Source: BOKV01 sp049289295
Lineage (GTDB): Bacteria > Pseudomonadota > Alphaproteobacteria > Rhizobiales > Rhizobiaceae
Reading direction: 5' to 3'
Assembly: GCA_049289295.1 (NCBI GenBank)
Contig: JBATLL010000075.1
Location: forward strand, 124,001 to 188,000
Length of the DNA stretch: 64,000 bases
Every line of letters starts with the position of its first letter. The stretch's first letter is position 1. Of this stretch, positions 1 through 9,487 are shown one piece after another. A model generated the notes under the pieces. It was not told the DNA's origin, made no database searches, and saw only the letters and a program-made list of their open reading frames with translations. A program made the translations under genes and the position numbers.

Positions 1-396
1 CATGAATGCGTCAACTGGCTGACCCTTGGAAAAGGCGACGACTGCCGGAATTGACTGAATGTCCATCTGCCCGGCAATCTGGGGATGGTCGTCAATGTTC
101 ATCTTTACCAGTCTGACTGCGCCCCTTGTCTCGCCGACAACCTTCTCCAATGCAGGAGCAAGCTGCTTGCAAGGACCGCACCACGGTGCCCAGAAATCTA
201 CCAGAACGGGCCGGTTGGCCGACTCCTCGATGACTTCATGCATGAAGTTCGCTGTCGAGACTTCGAGGACAGGTTCTGGTCCGCGCGGACGGGAATTGCC
301 GACGTCGGAACCGAACGAGATTTCATTTTCCGGCACTGCGCCAAAACCCTGGCTGAAGCTTGCCTTGATCTGCGGATTTCCATCATTGTTGTTCAT
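1..396 (-). CDS. Thioredoxin-fold protein, N-terminal part (CnoX/YbbN-like), truncated by window edge
   Basis: Only the first 132 residues are present; the gene runs off the left edge. The ATG at 396 follows GAAAGG on the minus strand at a normal distance. An extension of about 45 residues rich in polar residues precedes a thioredoxin fold with the redox motif WCGPC at residues 72-76 and the cis-proline of SIPAV near 117. An N-terminally extended thioredoxin domain of this type in alphaproteobacteria is usually followed by TPR-like repeats, as in the chaperedoxin CnoX/YbbN, which holds oxidised or unfolded clients. The repeats would lie outside the window, so this assignment is inferred. The gene is 12 bases downstream of the deacylase gene on the same strand and is probably cotranscribed with it. 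Confidence 0.85.
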   Translation of the reverse strand, partial: MNNNDGNPQIKASFSQGFGAVPENEISFGSDVGNSRPRGPEPVLEVSTANFMHEVIEESANRPVLVDFWAPWCGPCKQLAPALEKVVGETRGAVRLVKMNIDDHPQIAGQMDIQSIPAVVAFSKGQPVDAFM

Positions 397-408
397 GGCC
401 AAAGCCTT

Positions 409-966
409 TCATTCCTGTATTGCGCTGTCTGGCGCCGTCGCGATCTGCGCGTCGGCATCTTCCCCGTCCACAGTGGATAGCTGAACAACCACCGGTTCAT
501 GCTCGACATGCGAAAGGAAGCGCAAAAGATCCGCCTTAGAGATGGTGGTCGTCATCGTATTCTTCAACGGGTGGCAGTTGATCAGCTCATGGCGAAGCAA
601 GGGCGCATCAATGAACAATCTGACGCGCTTGTGTGTGTCGTTCATTACAGAAAAGGCTGTTACCGATCCGGGTTCAACGCCCAGAAATTCCATCAGACGA
701 TCCGCATTCGCGAACGACAATCTGGAGCTTGCTCCAACCAGTGGATGAATCCGATTCATGGGAATCCGCGCATGGCCCTCCGCGACAATCAGGAAATAAT
801 TGTCCTTCTTGTCCTTGACGAAAAGGTTCTTGGTGTGGCCGCCTTCAATGCGCTGGTGAAGCGCGGTGCTCTGTTCTACGGTAAAGACAGCTTCGTGCTG
901 ATGCGTTTCGGTCTCAATTCCCAATGACTGGAGTAGATCGAACAATTGTTGCGGCGTCGCCGGCAT
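409..966 (-). CDS. prdX: Prolyl-tRNA editing deacylase, PrdX/ProXp-ala type
   Basis: The protein has 185 residues and a full-length YbaK/ProRS INS-like editing domain. Recognisable elements are the lysine-rich strand GGHTKNLFVKDKKDNYFL and the segment GVEPGSVTAFSVMND. The family hydrolyses mis-acylated tRNA(Pro), chiefly Ala-tRNA(Pro) for the ProXp-ala branch, in the cytoplasm. It supplies in trans the editing function missing from the short alphaproteobacterial ProRS. It lies upstream of the thioredoxin-like gene with a 12-base gap. The choice between ProXp-ala and other YbaK-family specificities rests on family resemblance only. Confidence 0.85.
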   Translation of the reverse strand: MPATPQQLFDLLQSLGIETETHQHEAVFTVEQSTALHQRIEGGHTKNLFVKDKKDNYFLIVAEGHARIPMNRIHPLVGASSRLSFANADRLMEFLGVEPGSVTAFSVMNDTHKRVRLFIDAPLLRHELINCHPLKNTMTTTISKADLLRFLSHVEHEPVVVQLSTVDGEDADAQIATAPDSAIQE

Positions 967-1105
967 ATCGGTTTCCCATTCTGCATACCCACAAGATGGC
1001 TCTATTCATTAGCGCCGCCGGGATCAAGCTTCGAGCATCATACAAAGCCCGTTTGATCGAACTGGCATCACCTGTTTCTTATCGCAAACAGGCTCAAGAT
1101 TCCTG

Positions 1106-1134
1106 TTGCAATAAAATCCGCCATGCGCCATACA
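1106..1134 (+). promoter_or_regulatory. Possible sigma-70 promoter of tRNA-Gly
   Basis: TTGCAA (1106-1111), a 17-base spacer and CATACA (1129-1134) lie about 34 bases before the mature tRNA 5' end. The -35 and spacing are good and the -10 is poor, so this is only a candidate. Confidence 0.3.
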
Positions 1135-1167
1135 GTGCCGCGCGCCGACAAGGACGTGCGCAAGTGA

Positions 1168-1242
1168 GCGGGTGTAGCTCAGGGGTAGAGCACAACCTTG
1201 CCAAGGTTGGGGTCGAGGGTTCGAATCCCTTCGCCCGCTCCA
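1168..1242 (+). tRNA. tRNA-Gly (anticodon GCC)
   Basis: A complete cloverleaf can be folded by eye. The acceptor stem GCGGGTG/CGCCCGC contains one T-G pair, the anticodon stem is CAACC/GGTTG with loop TTGCCAA, and the T arm contains GGTTCGAATCC. The discriminator T at 1239 is followed by an encoded CCA. Anticodon GCC reads GGC and GGT codons. No tRNA neighbours it, so it is a single-gene unit. Confidence 0.97.
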
Positions 1243-1446
1243 GTTTTTCCAGCCAGATTGTCATTCAATTGAACAACACGCAGGTTGCGGTTCCCGCAAC
1301 CTTTTGCGGCCAACTGAGGGCATTTCTGCTTCGGGGTTCATCGCCAACGCGCTGTCCCTGCACACCATCATGCCGATTGAGAATGTTCCCGAGCCATGCA
1401 AGTCTAATCTGAACAGATGCCACCTGGAAGGGATGCTGGTGAAGTG

Positions 1447-3246
1447 ATGGGAACAAGGAAAAAACCCGAAGATCTGCGTTCACGCCGCTGGTTCAACGAT
1501 CCCGGCGACCCGGAAATGTCGGCGCTCTATCTGGAACGCTATCTCAATTATGGTCTGACGCGGGCGGAACTGCAAAATGGTGGGCCGATCATCGCAATAG
1601 CCCAGACCGGGTCCGACCTGTCTCCCTGCAATCGGCATCATATTGAACTGGCAAAACGGGTACGCGATGGCATCATCGCTTCCGGGGGTACGCCGCTGGA
1701 AGTACCGGTACATCCCATTCAGGAAACGGGAAAACGGCCAACAGCGATGCTTGACCGCAATCTCGCTTACCTGTCGCTTGTCGAAACGCTGTTCGGCTAT
1801 CCGATCGATGGCGTGGTCCTGATGATCGGTTGCGACAAGACAACGCCAGCGCTGCTGATGGCATCTGCGACGGTGGGTATTCCGGCAATCGCCCTATCCG
1901 TCGGGCCAATGCTCAATGGCTGGCTCAGGGGAGAGCGCACGGGTTCAGGCACGATTGTGTGGAAAGCGCGCCAATTGCGGGCATCTGGTGAAATCGATGA
2001 TGAGGGTTTCATGGAACTTGTTGCTTCATCGGCGCCCTCGACGGGCTACTGCAACACCATGGGCACGGCGACGACGATGAACTCGCTTGCTGAAACACTT
2101 GGCATGCAGCTGCCGGGTTCAGCAACCATTCCCGCACCGTATCGTGAACGCGGCCAGATAGCCTATGAAACAGGACGGCGCATCACGGAAATGGTCTGGG
2201 AAAACCATGTGCCCTCCCAGATCATGACGCGAAAAGCATTCGAGAATGCCATTGTTGTGAATTCTGCAATTGGGGGTTCGACCAACGCCCCCATTCATCT
2301 CAACGCCATAGCCGCGCATCTTGGGGTTTCCCTCGACAATGATGACTGGCAGACAATTGGCCATCGCATCCCGCTTCTCGTGAACCTTCAACCGGCCGGG
2401 GAATATCTGGGAGAGGATTTTCACCGCGCTGGCGGCGTACCCGCCGTTGTTGGAGAATTGCTGGCTGCCAATCTGCTTCCCCATCCCGACGCGATGACTG
2501 TCAATGGCAAGACGATTGGGGACAATTGCACTGGTGTCCGCAGCCGAAACACGGATGTCATTCGTCCGGTCAGTTCGCCCCTCAAGGATGCTGCAGGCTT
2601 TCTCAATCTGAAGGGAAATCTTTTCCACTCCGCCATCATGAAGACAAGTGTCATCTCACCCGAGTTCCAAAAGCGGTATCTCTCCAATCCGCAAGACCCG
2701 ATGGCGTTTGAAGGAAAGGCCTACATATTCGATGGACCCGAAGATTATCATCGAAGGATTGATGATCCAGCGCTGGGAATTGATGCCAGTGCCATCCTGG
2801 TAATGCGGGGCACCGGGCCGATAGGCTATCCCGGCGGAGCAGAAGTCGTGAACATGCGTCCACCGGCCTATCTCATCGAAAAGGGCATCACGGCGCTTGC
2901 CTGCATCGGCGATGGTCGCCAGTCAGGAACATCGGGTTCACCCTCGATCCTCAACGCTTCGCCGGAGGCAGCAAGCGGCGGCGGTCTGGCGCTGCTGCAA
3001 ACAGGAGACCGCATTCGCATCGATCTCGAAAAGGGAACAGCCGATCTGTTGCTCGGCGATAGCGAAATCGAACGCCGCAAGGCACAGCTGGCTGCTGCGG
3101 GTGGTTTCAAGATCGCGGATGACCAGACACCATGGCAGCTTTATTTCCGGCAAATGGTGGAACCCTTCGATCGTGGCATGGTCCTGAAGGGAGCTACAGG
3201 ATTTCGCGATGTTGCTACCAAAAGTTTGCCGCGAAACAATCACTGA
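1447..3246 (+). CDS. IlvD/Edd-family sugar-acid dehydratase (D-xylonate / L-arabinonate dehydratase-like)
   Basis: The product has about 599 residues from the ATG at 1447. An upstream in-frame ATG at 1417 has no ribosome site. Three cysteines in the contexts SPCNRHH (C61), GCDKTTPA (C129) and GYCNTMGTA (C202) fit the [2Fe-2S] ligands of the pentonate dehydratases. Their spacing matches Rhizobium L-arabinonate dehydratase, and SATVGIPAIALSVGPM is typical of the branch. These enzymes dehydrate aldonic acids to 2-keto-3-deoxy acids in cytoplasmic pentose catabolism, unlike biosynthetic IlvD. No other sugar-catabolic genes are adjacent, so the natural substrate cannot be set from context. The gene stands alone between tRNA-Gly and the pirin. 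Confidence 0.85.
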   Translation: MGTRKKPEDLRSRRWFNDPGDPEMSALYLERYLNYGLTRAELQNGGPIIAIAQTGSDLSPCNRHHIELAKRVRDGIIASGGTPLEVPVHPIQETGKRPTAMLDRNLAYLSLVETLFGYPIDGVVLMIGCDKTTPALLMASATVGIPAIALSVGPMLNGWLRGERTGSGTIVWKARQLRASGEIDDEGFMELVASSAPSTGYCNTMGTATTMNSLAETLGMQLPGSATIPAPYRERGQIAYETGRRITEMVWENHVPSQIMTRKAFENAIVVNSAIGGSTNAPIHLNAIAAHLGVSLDNDDWQTIGHRIPLLVNLQPAGEYLGEDFHRAGGVPAVVGELLAANLLPHPDAMTVNGKTIGDNCTGVRSRNTDVIRPVSSPLKDAAGFLNLKGNLFHSAIMKTSVISPEFQKRYLSNPQDPMAFEGKAYIFDGPEDYHRRIDDPALGIDASAILVMRGTGPIGYPGGAEVVNMRPPAYLIEKGITALACIGDGRQSGTSGSPSILNASPEAASGGGLALLQTGDRIRIDLEKGTADLLLGDSEIERRKAQLAAAGGFKIADDQTPWQLYFRQMVEPFDRGMVLKGATGFRDVATKSLPRNNH

Positions 3247-3399
3247 CGGAAACTGGTTGGCCAGGGATCGGTCAATATGTTCCGCTATCGCGCTGATCCG
3301 GTGAACGCATTGTCCTCAAACAGGCAATTGCATCATCCTGCGCCCGGCACCATTTTCCGCCCGTCAACTTGAAGTCGCCCAGGTCAAAGGAACAGAATC

Positions 3400-4308
3400 A
3401 TGTCGATCAGGCCGGTAAATCGCGTCATCCAGGCCAAGCCAACCATGGAGGGTGCTGGTGTGCATCTTCATCGTGCGTTCGGCTTTTCCGAGCCTGAAAT
3501 GGCGGACCCGTTCCTCCTGTTCGATGATTTCCGCAATGAACATCCTGCCAACTACAAGGCAGGCTTTCCCTGGCATCCCCACCGTGGCATCGAGACCATC
3601 ACCTATGTGCTGGCCGGCACGGTTGAGCATGGCGACAGTCTCGGCAATCAGGGTGTGCTTGGTGCCGGCGATGTCCAGTGGATGACTGCGGGTAGCGGAA
3701 TCCTGCATCAGGAAATGCCGCAAGGTGACGTATCTGGACGGATGCATGGGTTTCAGTTGTGGGCCAATCTGCCCTCGGATCTGAAGATGACCAGACCACG
3801 GTATCAGGATGTCAATTCCTCCGAGATTCCCGTGATCGGCGATGATGATGGTACCGCGATGCGTGTCATTTGCGGCGATTACATGGGGATCAGGGGGCCG
3901 GTTGACGGAATTGCAGCGGAACCAGGCTATCTCGACATTTCGGTCCCGCCCTTCAAGCGCAAGCGTTTCAGGGTTGATACGCGGCGCAATACGTTTGCCT
4001 ATGTGTTTGAAGGAGACGGGCGGTTCGCCGATGCCTCGCCTGCACGTGGTGTGCTGACGGAAAAGGAATATGAAGGCGAGGAAATCCTGCTGCGCGATTC
4101 CACCGGAAACCGCTCACTTGTCATGTTCGGGGCGGGCGACGAGGTCGTCGTGGAAGCTGGTGAAAAAGGCATGCGTTTTCTGCTGGTTTCCGGCGCGCCG
4201 ATTCGTGAACCGATTGCCTGGCATGGGCCGATCGTGATGAACACGCGCGATGAGTTGATGCAGGCGATACGCGACCTCAACTCCGGGAATTTCATCCGAA
4301 ACAGTTGA
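3400..4308 (+). CDS. Pirin family protein (bicupin)
   Basis: The product has 302 residues with an N-terminal pirin cupin and a C-terminal pirin_C cupin. The Fe-binding residues of the N-terminal cupin are visible as H59 and H61 in WHPHRGIET and H103 and E105 in ILHQEMP, matching the ligand set of human pirin and E. coli YhhW. Some bacterial pirins are quercetin 2,3-dioxygenases, while others bind partner enzymes or regulators, so no substrate is assigned. AAAGGA lies eight bases before the ATG. Transcription converges with dnaE2, whose stop is 24 bases away. Confidence 0.88.
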   Translation: MSIRPVNRVIQAKPTMEGAGVHLHRAFGFSEPEMADPFLLFDDFRNEHPANYKAGFPWHPHRGIETITYVLAGTVEHGDSLGNQGVLGAGDVQWMTAGSGILHQEMPQGDVSGRMHGFQLWANLPSDLKMTRPRYQDVNSSEIPVIGDDDGTAMRVICGDYMGIRGPVDGIAAEPGYLDISVPPFKRKRFRVDTRRNTFAYVFEGDGRFADASPARGVLTEKEYEGEEILLRDSTGNRSLVMFGAGDEVVVEAGEKGMRFLLVSGAPIREPIAWHGPIVMNTRDELMQAIRDLNSGNFIRNS

Positions 4309-4332
4309 CGCGAGCCAAACTGCGGGAACGGC

Positions 4333-7300
4333 CTAGTGGAAATTCCGTCCCTTGGGCAGGATCTTCCGCAATGGCCTGTCGGCGGCGAAATGATCGCGCG
4401 GCCTGGCGAGACGTTGATAGTCGTGTTTCAGTTCCGGTGCATCTGAAAGCAGGCGCGCCAGATCGGAATGCGATGCGGTGCGGTTGCGCAGTTCCTGAAC
4501 CGGCTTGCGTACTTCGTCAGCATTTGCCAGTCCGCCTATCTCCGGCATGTCCTTCTGGCTTGTTGCGGGCACATCTCCATCCTCTGCGCTCAGAACCGCC
4601 AGCATGGGCGTAAGATCCTCGATGGATCGGGCCACAAGGTGGATGACACCATCCGCCTTCTGAATTTGCCCTTCGACACCGACAAATCGTGCACCCATGA
4701 CCACCGCGCGGTAACGTTCCATGACCTTCGGCCAGATAATAACATTGGCAATGCCGGTTTCATCCTCGATCGTCATGAACACCACACCCTTGGCCGATCC
4801 CGGACGCTGGCGCACAACCACAAGCCCGGCCAACCTGATCTTCCTGCCATCTGGCATATGTTCGAGATCACGGCTGGCCACGCAGGAGCGCTGAACCAGT
4901 TCCTTCCTGACGAATGCTACCGGATGTCCCTTCAAGGACAGGGAAAGATGGCGGTAATCCTCCATGACATGCGCGCTTCCGGGCATTTGCGGCAGCGCAA
5001 CGAACTGCTCGGGTATGGGGTCTTGATCTGACAAGCTTGATGGCCTGTCGAAGAGAGGCAGGCCCATGCGGGCGTTCGTCGGATCAAGCGCGCGGACCTG
5101 CCACAGCGCGTTACGACGGTCCAGCCCAATCGAGCGGAAAGCATCGGCATCGGCAAGGCGCTCGACCGCGCCCCTGGAAAGCTCTGAGCGCAACCACAGA
5201 TCCCGAACGCTTGTGAAAGTGCCTGCCTCGCGTGCCATGACCAGTCGTTCGGCCTCGCCTTCACCAATGCCCTTGATCTGGCGGAAGCCAAGACGCATCG
5301 CGTGCGTCGAGAATATGTCTTTCGCCATTTCACTGTGGCGTGGATGCAGGCGGCCAGTCGCCTGCTGTCCTGCGATTGTTTCGAGCTGGTTGTCATACAA
5401 TGACAGGTTCACATCGACGGGCCTGACCTCGATGCCATGCTCGCGCGCATCGCGCACCAGCTGGGCGGCGGAATAAAAGCCCATGGGCTGGGAATTCAGG
5501 ATCGCTGCCGCAAAGACATCGGGATAGTGGCATTTCAACCAGCAGGAGGCGTAAACAAGAAGGGCGAAGCTTGCCGCGTGGCTTTCGGGAAAACCATATT
5601 CACCAAAACCCTCGATCTGGCGAAAACAGCGCAAGGCAAAATCCGGATCGTAGCCACGCGCAGCCATGCCATCGACCATCTTCTGCTGGAAGGAATGAAT
5701 GGTTCCCACGCGGCGGAAGGTGGCCATCGCCCGGCGCAGCTTGTCTGCTTCGCCCGGTGAAAAACCGGCCGCCACGATGGCGATCTTCATGGCCTGCTCC
5801 TGAAACAGCGGTACTCCCAGCGTCCTTCCCAGCACCGATTCCAGTTCGGCACTCGGAAAGGAAACCTTCTCCTTGCCCTGACGCCGACGCAGATAGGGAT
5901 GAACCATGTCTCCCTGGATCGGGCCTGGCCGCACGATTGCCACCTCGATGACCAGGTCATAGAACTCCCTCGGCTTGAGGCGAGGCAACATCGACATCTG
6001 CGCCCGGCTTTCGATCTGGAAAACGCCAACCGTGTCGGCGCGCTGGATCATTGCATAGGTGCGCGCATCCTCCTTCTCCATCGAGGCCAGCGTCATTGGA
6101 CGGCCATAATGAGTCTCCAGCAACGAAAATGCCTTTCTCAGGCAAGTCAGCATGCCAAGCGCCAGAATATCGATCTTGAGAATTCCGAGCGCCTCCAGAT
6201 CATCCTTGTCCCACTCTACCTGGGTGCGCTCTTCCATAGCCGTGTTCATGACCGGGATAATGGAATCGAGCCTGTCGCGCGTGATGACGAAGCCGCCGAC
6301 ATGCTGCGAAAGATGCCGCGGAAAACCATTTATCTCGTTGGCAAGTTCAAGCACGGTAGCAAGGATGGGGTCCTTCGTGTCCAGGCCGCTCTCGCGCGCT
6401 TCCCGGTCGCCAAGACTTGATGCGGAGTGGCCCCAGACCGAACCCGAAAGCGCCTGAATGGCATCTTGTGAAAGTCCGAAAACCTTGCCGATCTCGCGCG
6501 CTGCGGAACGGGCGCGATAGGTGATGACGCTGGCTGCGAGGCCAGAGCGTTCCCGCCCGTATTTTGCATAGATATACTGGATGACCTCCTCTCGCCTTTC
6601 ATGTTCGAAATCGACATCGATGTCGGGCGGTTCCCGCCGCTCGGGCGAGATGAACCGTTCGAACAGGAGATCGGTCAGTGCCGGATCGACATCCGTGATG
6701 CCGATGCAATAGCAAACCGTGGAATTGGCAGCAGATCCGCGCCCCTGACACAGGATACCCCTGGATCGGGCGAAACGAACAATGTCGTGAACGGTAAGAA
6801 AATAGGGCGCGTAACCCAGTTCCTCGATGAGTGCCAGTTCATGTGAAATCTGATCGAGGACGCGTTGCGGCACCTTGTGAGGATAACGTGTTTTTGCTCC
6901 TTCATGGGCAAGGCGTTCCAGTTCCAGTTGACAGGAAAGGCCACTTGGAGGACTCTCGTCCGGATACTGGTAACGCAGTTCATCGAGTGAAAAAGTGAGC
7001 GATTCGAACAGCCTGCGTGTTTCTTCCATCGCTTCACCTTGCGTGGAAAAAAGCCGGGCCATTTCGGCTGGAGCCTTCAGATGCCGTTCGGCATTGGCTT
7101 CAAGCAAGCGGCCGGCTGCCTGCAGGGTGAGATGCTCGCGAATGCATGTCATCGCGTCCTGAAGGCGTCTGCGCTGCGGGCGATGATAGAGTACGTCGTT
7201 GGTGGCAATCAACGGGACCCCCGCAATGTGGGCAAGACCGGTTGCCGCTGCAAGATTGCGGTTGGACATTGGCCCGTAGTCCATTTTCGCAGCCATGCGC

Positions 7301-7770
7301 ACCCGGGAGGGAAACGCTTCCAGGAGTTCTTGCGCCTTCATGCATATTCCAGCCGCTTCATCGTGTGAAATGCTCGCAGGATTGCCCGGCAGGATGGTGA
7401 TCGCAATCTGCGATCCCCATTCGAGAAGATCAGAAAAAAAGAGCTGACAATCGCCCTTCTCGACGCGACGGTTTCCTGTTGTCAGAAGCCGACAAAGATT
7501 GTTCCAGCCCTCGAGATTTGCTGGAAGCGCCAGGCAGTCCGGCGTTCCATCGGCAAAGACGAGACGCGCGCCGGGTTGATAGCGAAGGTCGGCCTCCTTG
7601 GCTGCCATATGGGCCCGCACAACACCGGCAACCGTGTTGCGGTCGCATAGCGCCAGGCCGGAAAGACCAAGCCTGGTAGCAGTGACAACAAGCTCTTCGG
7701 GATGAGAGGCACCTCGCAGAAAGGAGAAGTTGCTCATCACGCCAGCTTCGAAATAGGCAGTTGGGGTCAT
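4333..7770 (-). CDS. dnaE2: Error-prone DNA polymerase III alpha-like subunit DnaE2
   Basis: The ATG at 7770 has TGGAG six bases upstream, which is better than the in-frame GTG at 7782. The product has about 1145 residues: an N-terminal PHP domain (NFSFLRGASHPEEL), the C-family polymerase core with the catalytic-aspartate motif PDIDVDFEHERRE, a helix-hairpin-helix region (FRQIKGIGEGEAERL), and an OB fold near the C-terminus (RIRLAGLVVVRQRPGSAKGVVF-type strand). DnaE2 performs mutagenic translesion synthesis together with ImuA and ImuB after DNA damage. It is the last gene of the leftward imuA-imuB-dnaE2 unit, with 22 bases between the imuB stop and this start, and should be induced from the LexA box at 10322. 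Confidence 0.95.
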   Translation of the reverse strand: MTPTAYFEAGVMSNFSFLRGASHPEELVVTATRLGLSGLALCDRNTVAGVVRAHMAAKEADLRYQPGARLVFADGTPDCLALPANLEGWNNLCRLLTTGNRRVEKGDCQLFFSDLLEWGSQIAITILPGNPASISHDEAAGICMKAQELLEAFPSRVRMAAKMDYGPMSNRNLAAATGLAHIAGVPLIATNDVLYHRPQRRRLQDAMTCIREHLTLQAAGRLLEANAERHLKAPAEMARLFSTQGEAMEETRRLFESLTFSLDELRYQYPDESPPSGLSCQLELERLAHEGAKTRYPHKVPQRVLDQISHELALIEELGYAPYFLTVHDIVRFARSRGILCQGRGSAANSTVCYCIGITDVDPALTDLLFERFISPERREPPDIDVDFEHERREEVIQYIYAKYGRERSGLAASVITYRARSAAREIGKVFGLSQDAIQALSGSVWGHSASSLGDREARESGLDTKDPILATVLELANEINGFPRHLSQHVGGFVITRDRLDSIIPVMNTAMEERTQVEWDKDDLEALGILKIDILALGMLTCLRKAFSLLETHYGRPMTLASMEKEDARTYAMIQRADTVGVFQIESRAQMSMLPRLKPREFYDLVIEVAIVRPGPIQGDMVHPYLRRRQGKEKVSFPSAELESVLGRTLGVPLFQEQAMKIAIVAAGFSPGEADKLRRAMATFRRVGTIHSFQQKMVDGMAARGYDPDFALRCFRQIEGFGEYGFPESHAASFALLVYASCWLKCHYPDVFAAAILNSQPMGFYSAAQLVRDAREHGIEVRPVDVNLSLYDNQLETIAGQQATGRLHPRHSEMAKDIFSTHAMRLGFRQIKGIGEGEAERLVMAREAGTFTSVRDLWLRSELSRGAVERLADADAFRSIGLDRRNALWQVRALDPTNARMGLPLFDRPSSLSDQDPIPEQFVALPQMPGSAHVMEDYRHLSLSLKGHPVAFVRKELVQRSCVASRDLEHMPDGRKIRLAGLVVVRQRPGSAKGVVFMTIEDETGIANVIIWPKVMERYRAVVMGARFVGVEGQIQKADGVIHLVARSIEDLTPMLAVLSAEDGDVPATSQKDMPEIGGLANADEVRKPVQELRNRTASHSDLARLLSDAPELKHDYQRLARPRDHFAADRPLRKILPKGRNFH

Positions 7771-7792
7771 CGAATGCTCCACTCAGCCTCAC

Positions 7793-9487
7793 TCAGGCGA
7801 AAAGACCGTGGATGAACCAGCGCGGCACCACCTGCGCATCGCCATAAAGGCCCTCGCGGAAAAGCCAGAAGCGGCGGCCCAACCGGTCCTCGACACGAAA
7901 ATAGTCGCGTTCGATCCCGGATGCGCCGACCCGCCACCATTCCCCGGCAATGCGTTCGGGGCCTTCGGAGCGGATCACCTCATGCAGCAGACGACGCCAA
8001 CGGAAGCGCAATGGTGGGCCATCGGGAAGGCCGGCCATGGCGTCCACAGGTTCGGGATGGGCAAACAGGCGCAGGGGACGAAGCGGTGGCGGACCTGGGG
8101 GAGGGGCAACGACACCCGGTATCCTGTTCCTGTTCTGCTGGATGGCAGGGACGAATTTTTCCGAGCGTTCGGGCAGATGACTGTCTTCCAGACATGGGCG
8201 AACGACGGCCTGCGGCCCCAGTCGCGCCGATAGCCGGTCGACCAGATCGCAGGCGGCGCCAGCCCCGGTGTCCTGTGCGTCGAATGCAGGTTCGGCAGGG
8301 TTGAGTTTCTCGCTGCGCCCAACGCCAAGCCGTATCATGTCGAAGCCGCAACCGGCATCAAACTCGTCATTGAGACTGGCAAAACGTTCCCGGAAAAGAT
8401 TGAGCATGACAAGCGGCTCGCGCAGCGGACGGGAGGCGGCTGCGGCCAGGCGAAACACCTTGCCGTCCACCCTCCACAAGGCGAGATCGAGCAGGCGGGC
8501 CCCTTCGCCGCGCTGTTCCATCGCGGTGTTCAGATGTGTGGCAAGACGCAACACGATACGCTCGATATCCTCGATCAGGCCAATCGGTTCGGCAAAACGG
8601 CGTTCAGCCATGAGCGATGGAGCGGGCATGCGCGGCGAGATCGATTCCTCGCAATCCCCAAGCGCCTGATCGAGGCGAAGCAGCAATTCCTTTCCAAATC
8701 GGCGGGCCAGGGGTGCGCGAGGTCTGGTCATGACATGCGCGATGGTCTGCAACCCGACGCGGGCCAGGGCGGAAACGGTTTCGTTCGGCAACCTGAGAGC
8801 GGCAACTGGAAGCGACGCCAGTTGCGCGGCGAGGTCGCCGGGTGATGCTGCGATGGCAGCTGCCATTGGCAAACTGGCGACACCCGTTTGTGCCTGAAAA
8901 CGAGCCAGCGCGTGTGCTGCGCCCGGTGTTGGCGCGATTGCCGCGCTGGCAGCAAAACCCTGATTGAAGAGCCGTGCCAGCAGATCCTTGAGCAGGGCCT
9001 CCTCTCCGCCAAACAGATGGGCGCAACCTGTAATGTCCAGAAAGAGATTTCCATCGCAGGCATGGCTTTGCGGCCAGTCTGGCATCTCGCATGAAATGAG
9101 GGGTGTATAGCGGTCACACCAATCCGCTATGGCAGACAGAAGCCTGCGGTCGGCACTTCCATCCTCGCTGATGCAATCGAGTTCAGGCAGGATGGCGCGG
9201 GCGTCTGTCAGCGCCTGGCCGCGATAAAGGCCATTGGCGATGGCGGCCTCATCCAGCGCTGTCAGCCGCATGGCATTGTTGCGGCTGCCGGCAACGACAA
9301 GTGGCGGAGTTTCAGGACGCGCGCAAAGCCGCCACCCTGCCCCCCAGCGCTGCCGGGCGATCCGGTCGGTCGGCAACAGTGGCAGGTGGAGGGAGAGAAT
9401 CCGGCGCGGCGCCATGGTTGCCTGCCCCATTCCGGTGATTGCTGGGCCAGCCGATGGCGGGGTCGACAAGTTCGAATGCGCGTTCAT
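7793..9487 (-). CDS. imuB: ImuB, Y-family polymerase-like mutasome subunit
   Basis: From the ATG at 9487 the protein has 564 residues. That start is preceded by GGAGTGGAAGAAAG; other in-frame starts are 9526 (no good site) and 9415, which sits exactly where the conserved domain RRILSLHLPLLPTDR begins. The fold is that of Y-family polymerases (LFLDITGCAHLFGGEEAL), but the acidic catalytic residues of true Y polymerases are not evident. This fits the family's role as a non-catalytic bridge that binds the beta clamp and recruits DnaE2. The gene sits between imuA and dnaE2 and overlaps the imuA reading frame by 176 bases, which is unusually long. Confidence 0.93.
   Translation of the reverse strand: MNAHSNLSTPPSAGPAITGMGQATMAPRRILSLHLPLLPTDRIARQRWGAGWRLCARPETPPLVVAGSRNNAMRLTALDEAAIANGLYRGQALTDARAILPELDCISEDGSADRRLLSAIADWCDRYTPLISCEMPDWPQSHACDGNLFLDITGCAHLFGGEEALLKDLLARLFNQGFAASAAIAPTPGAAHALARFQAQTGVASLPMAAAIAASPGDLAAQLASLPVAALRLPNETVSALARVGLQTIAHVMTRPRAPLARRFGKELLLRLDQALGDCEESISPRMPAPSLMAERRFAEPIGLIEDIERIVLRLATHLNTAMEQRGEGARLLDLALWRVDGKVFRLAAAASRPLREPLVMLNLFRERFASLNDEFDAGCGFDMIRLGVGRSEKLNPAEPAFDAQDTGAGAACDLVDRLSARLGPQAVVRPCLEDSHLPERSEKFVPAIQQNRNRIPGVVAPPPGPPPLRPLRLFAHPEPVDAMAGLPDGPPLRFRWRRLLHEVIRSEGPERIAGEWWRVGASGIERDYFRVEDRLGRRFWLFREGLYGDAQVVPRWFIHGLFA

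Noticed and set aside
85..480. Plus-strand frames opposite the thioredoxin-like gene
   Set aside because: The minus strand carries an intact WCGPC thioredoxin domain; the plus frames have no likeness to any protein.
4333..7782. GTG at 7782 as the dnaE2 start
   Set aside because: The ATG at 7770 has TGGAG at six bases and fits the family N-terminus; the GTG lacks a site.
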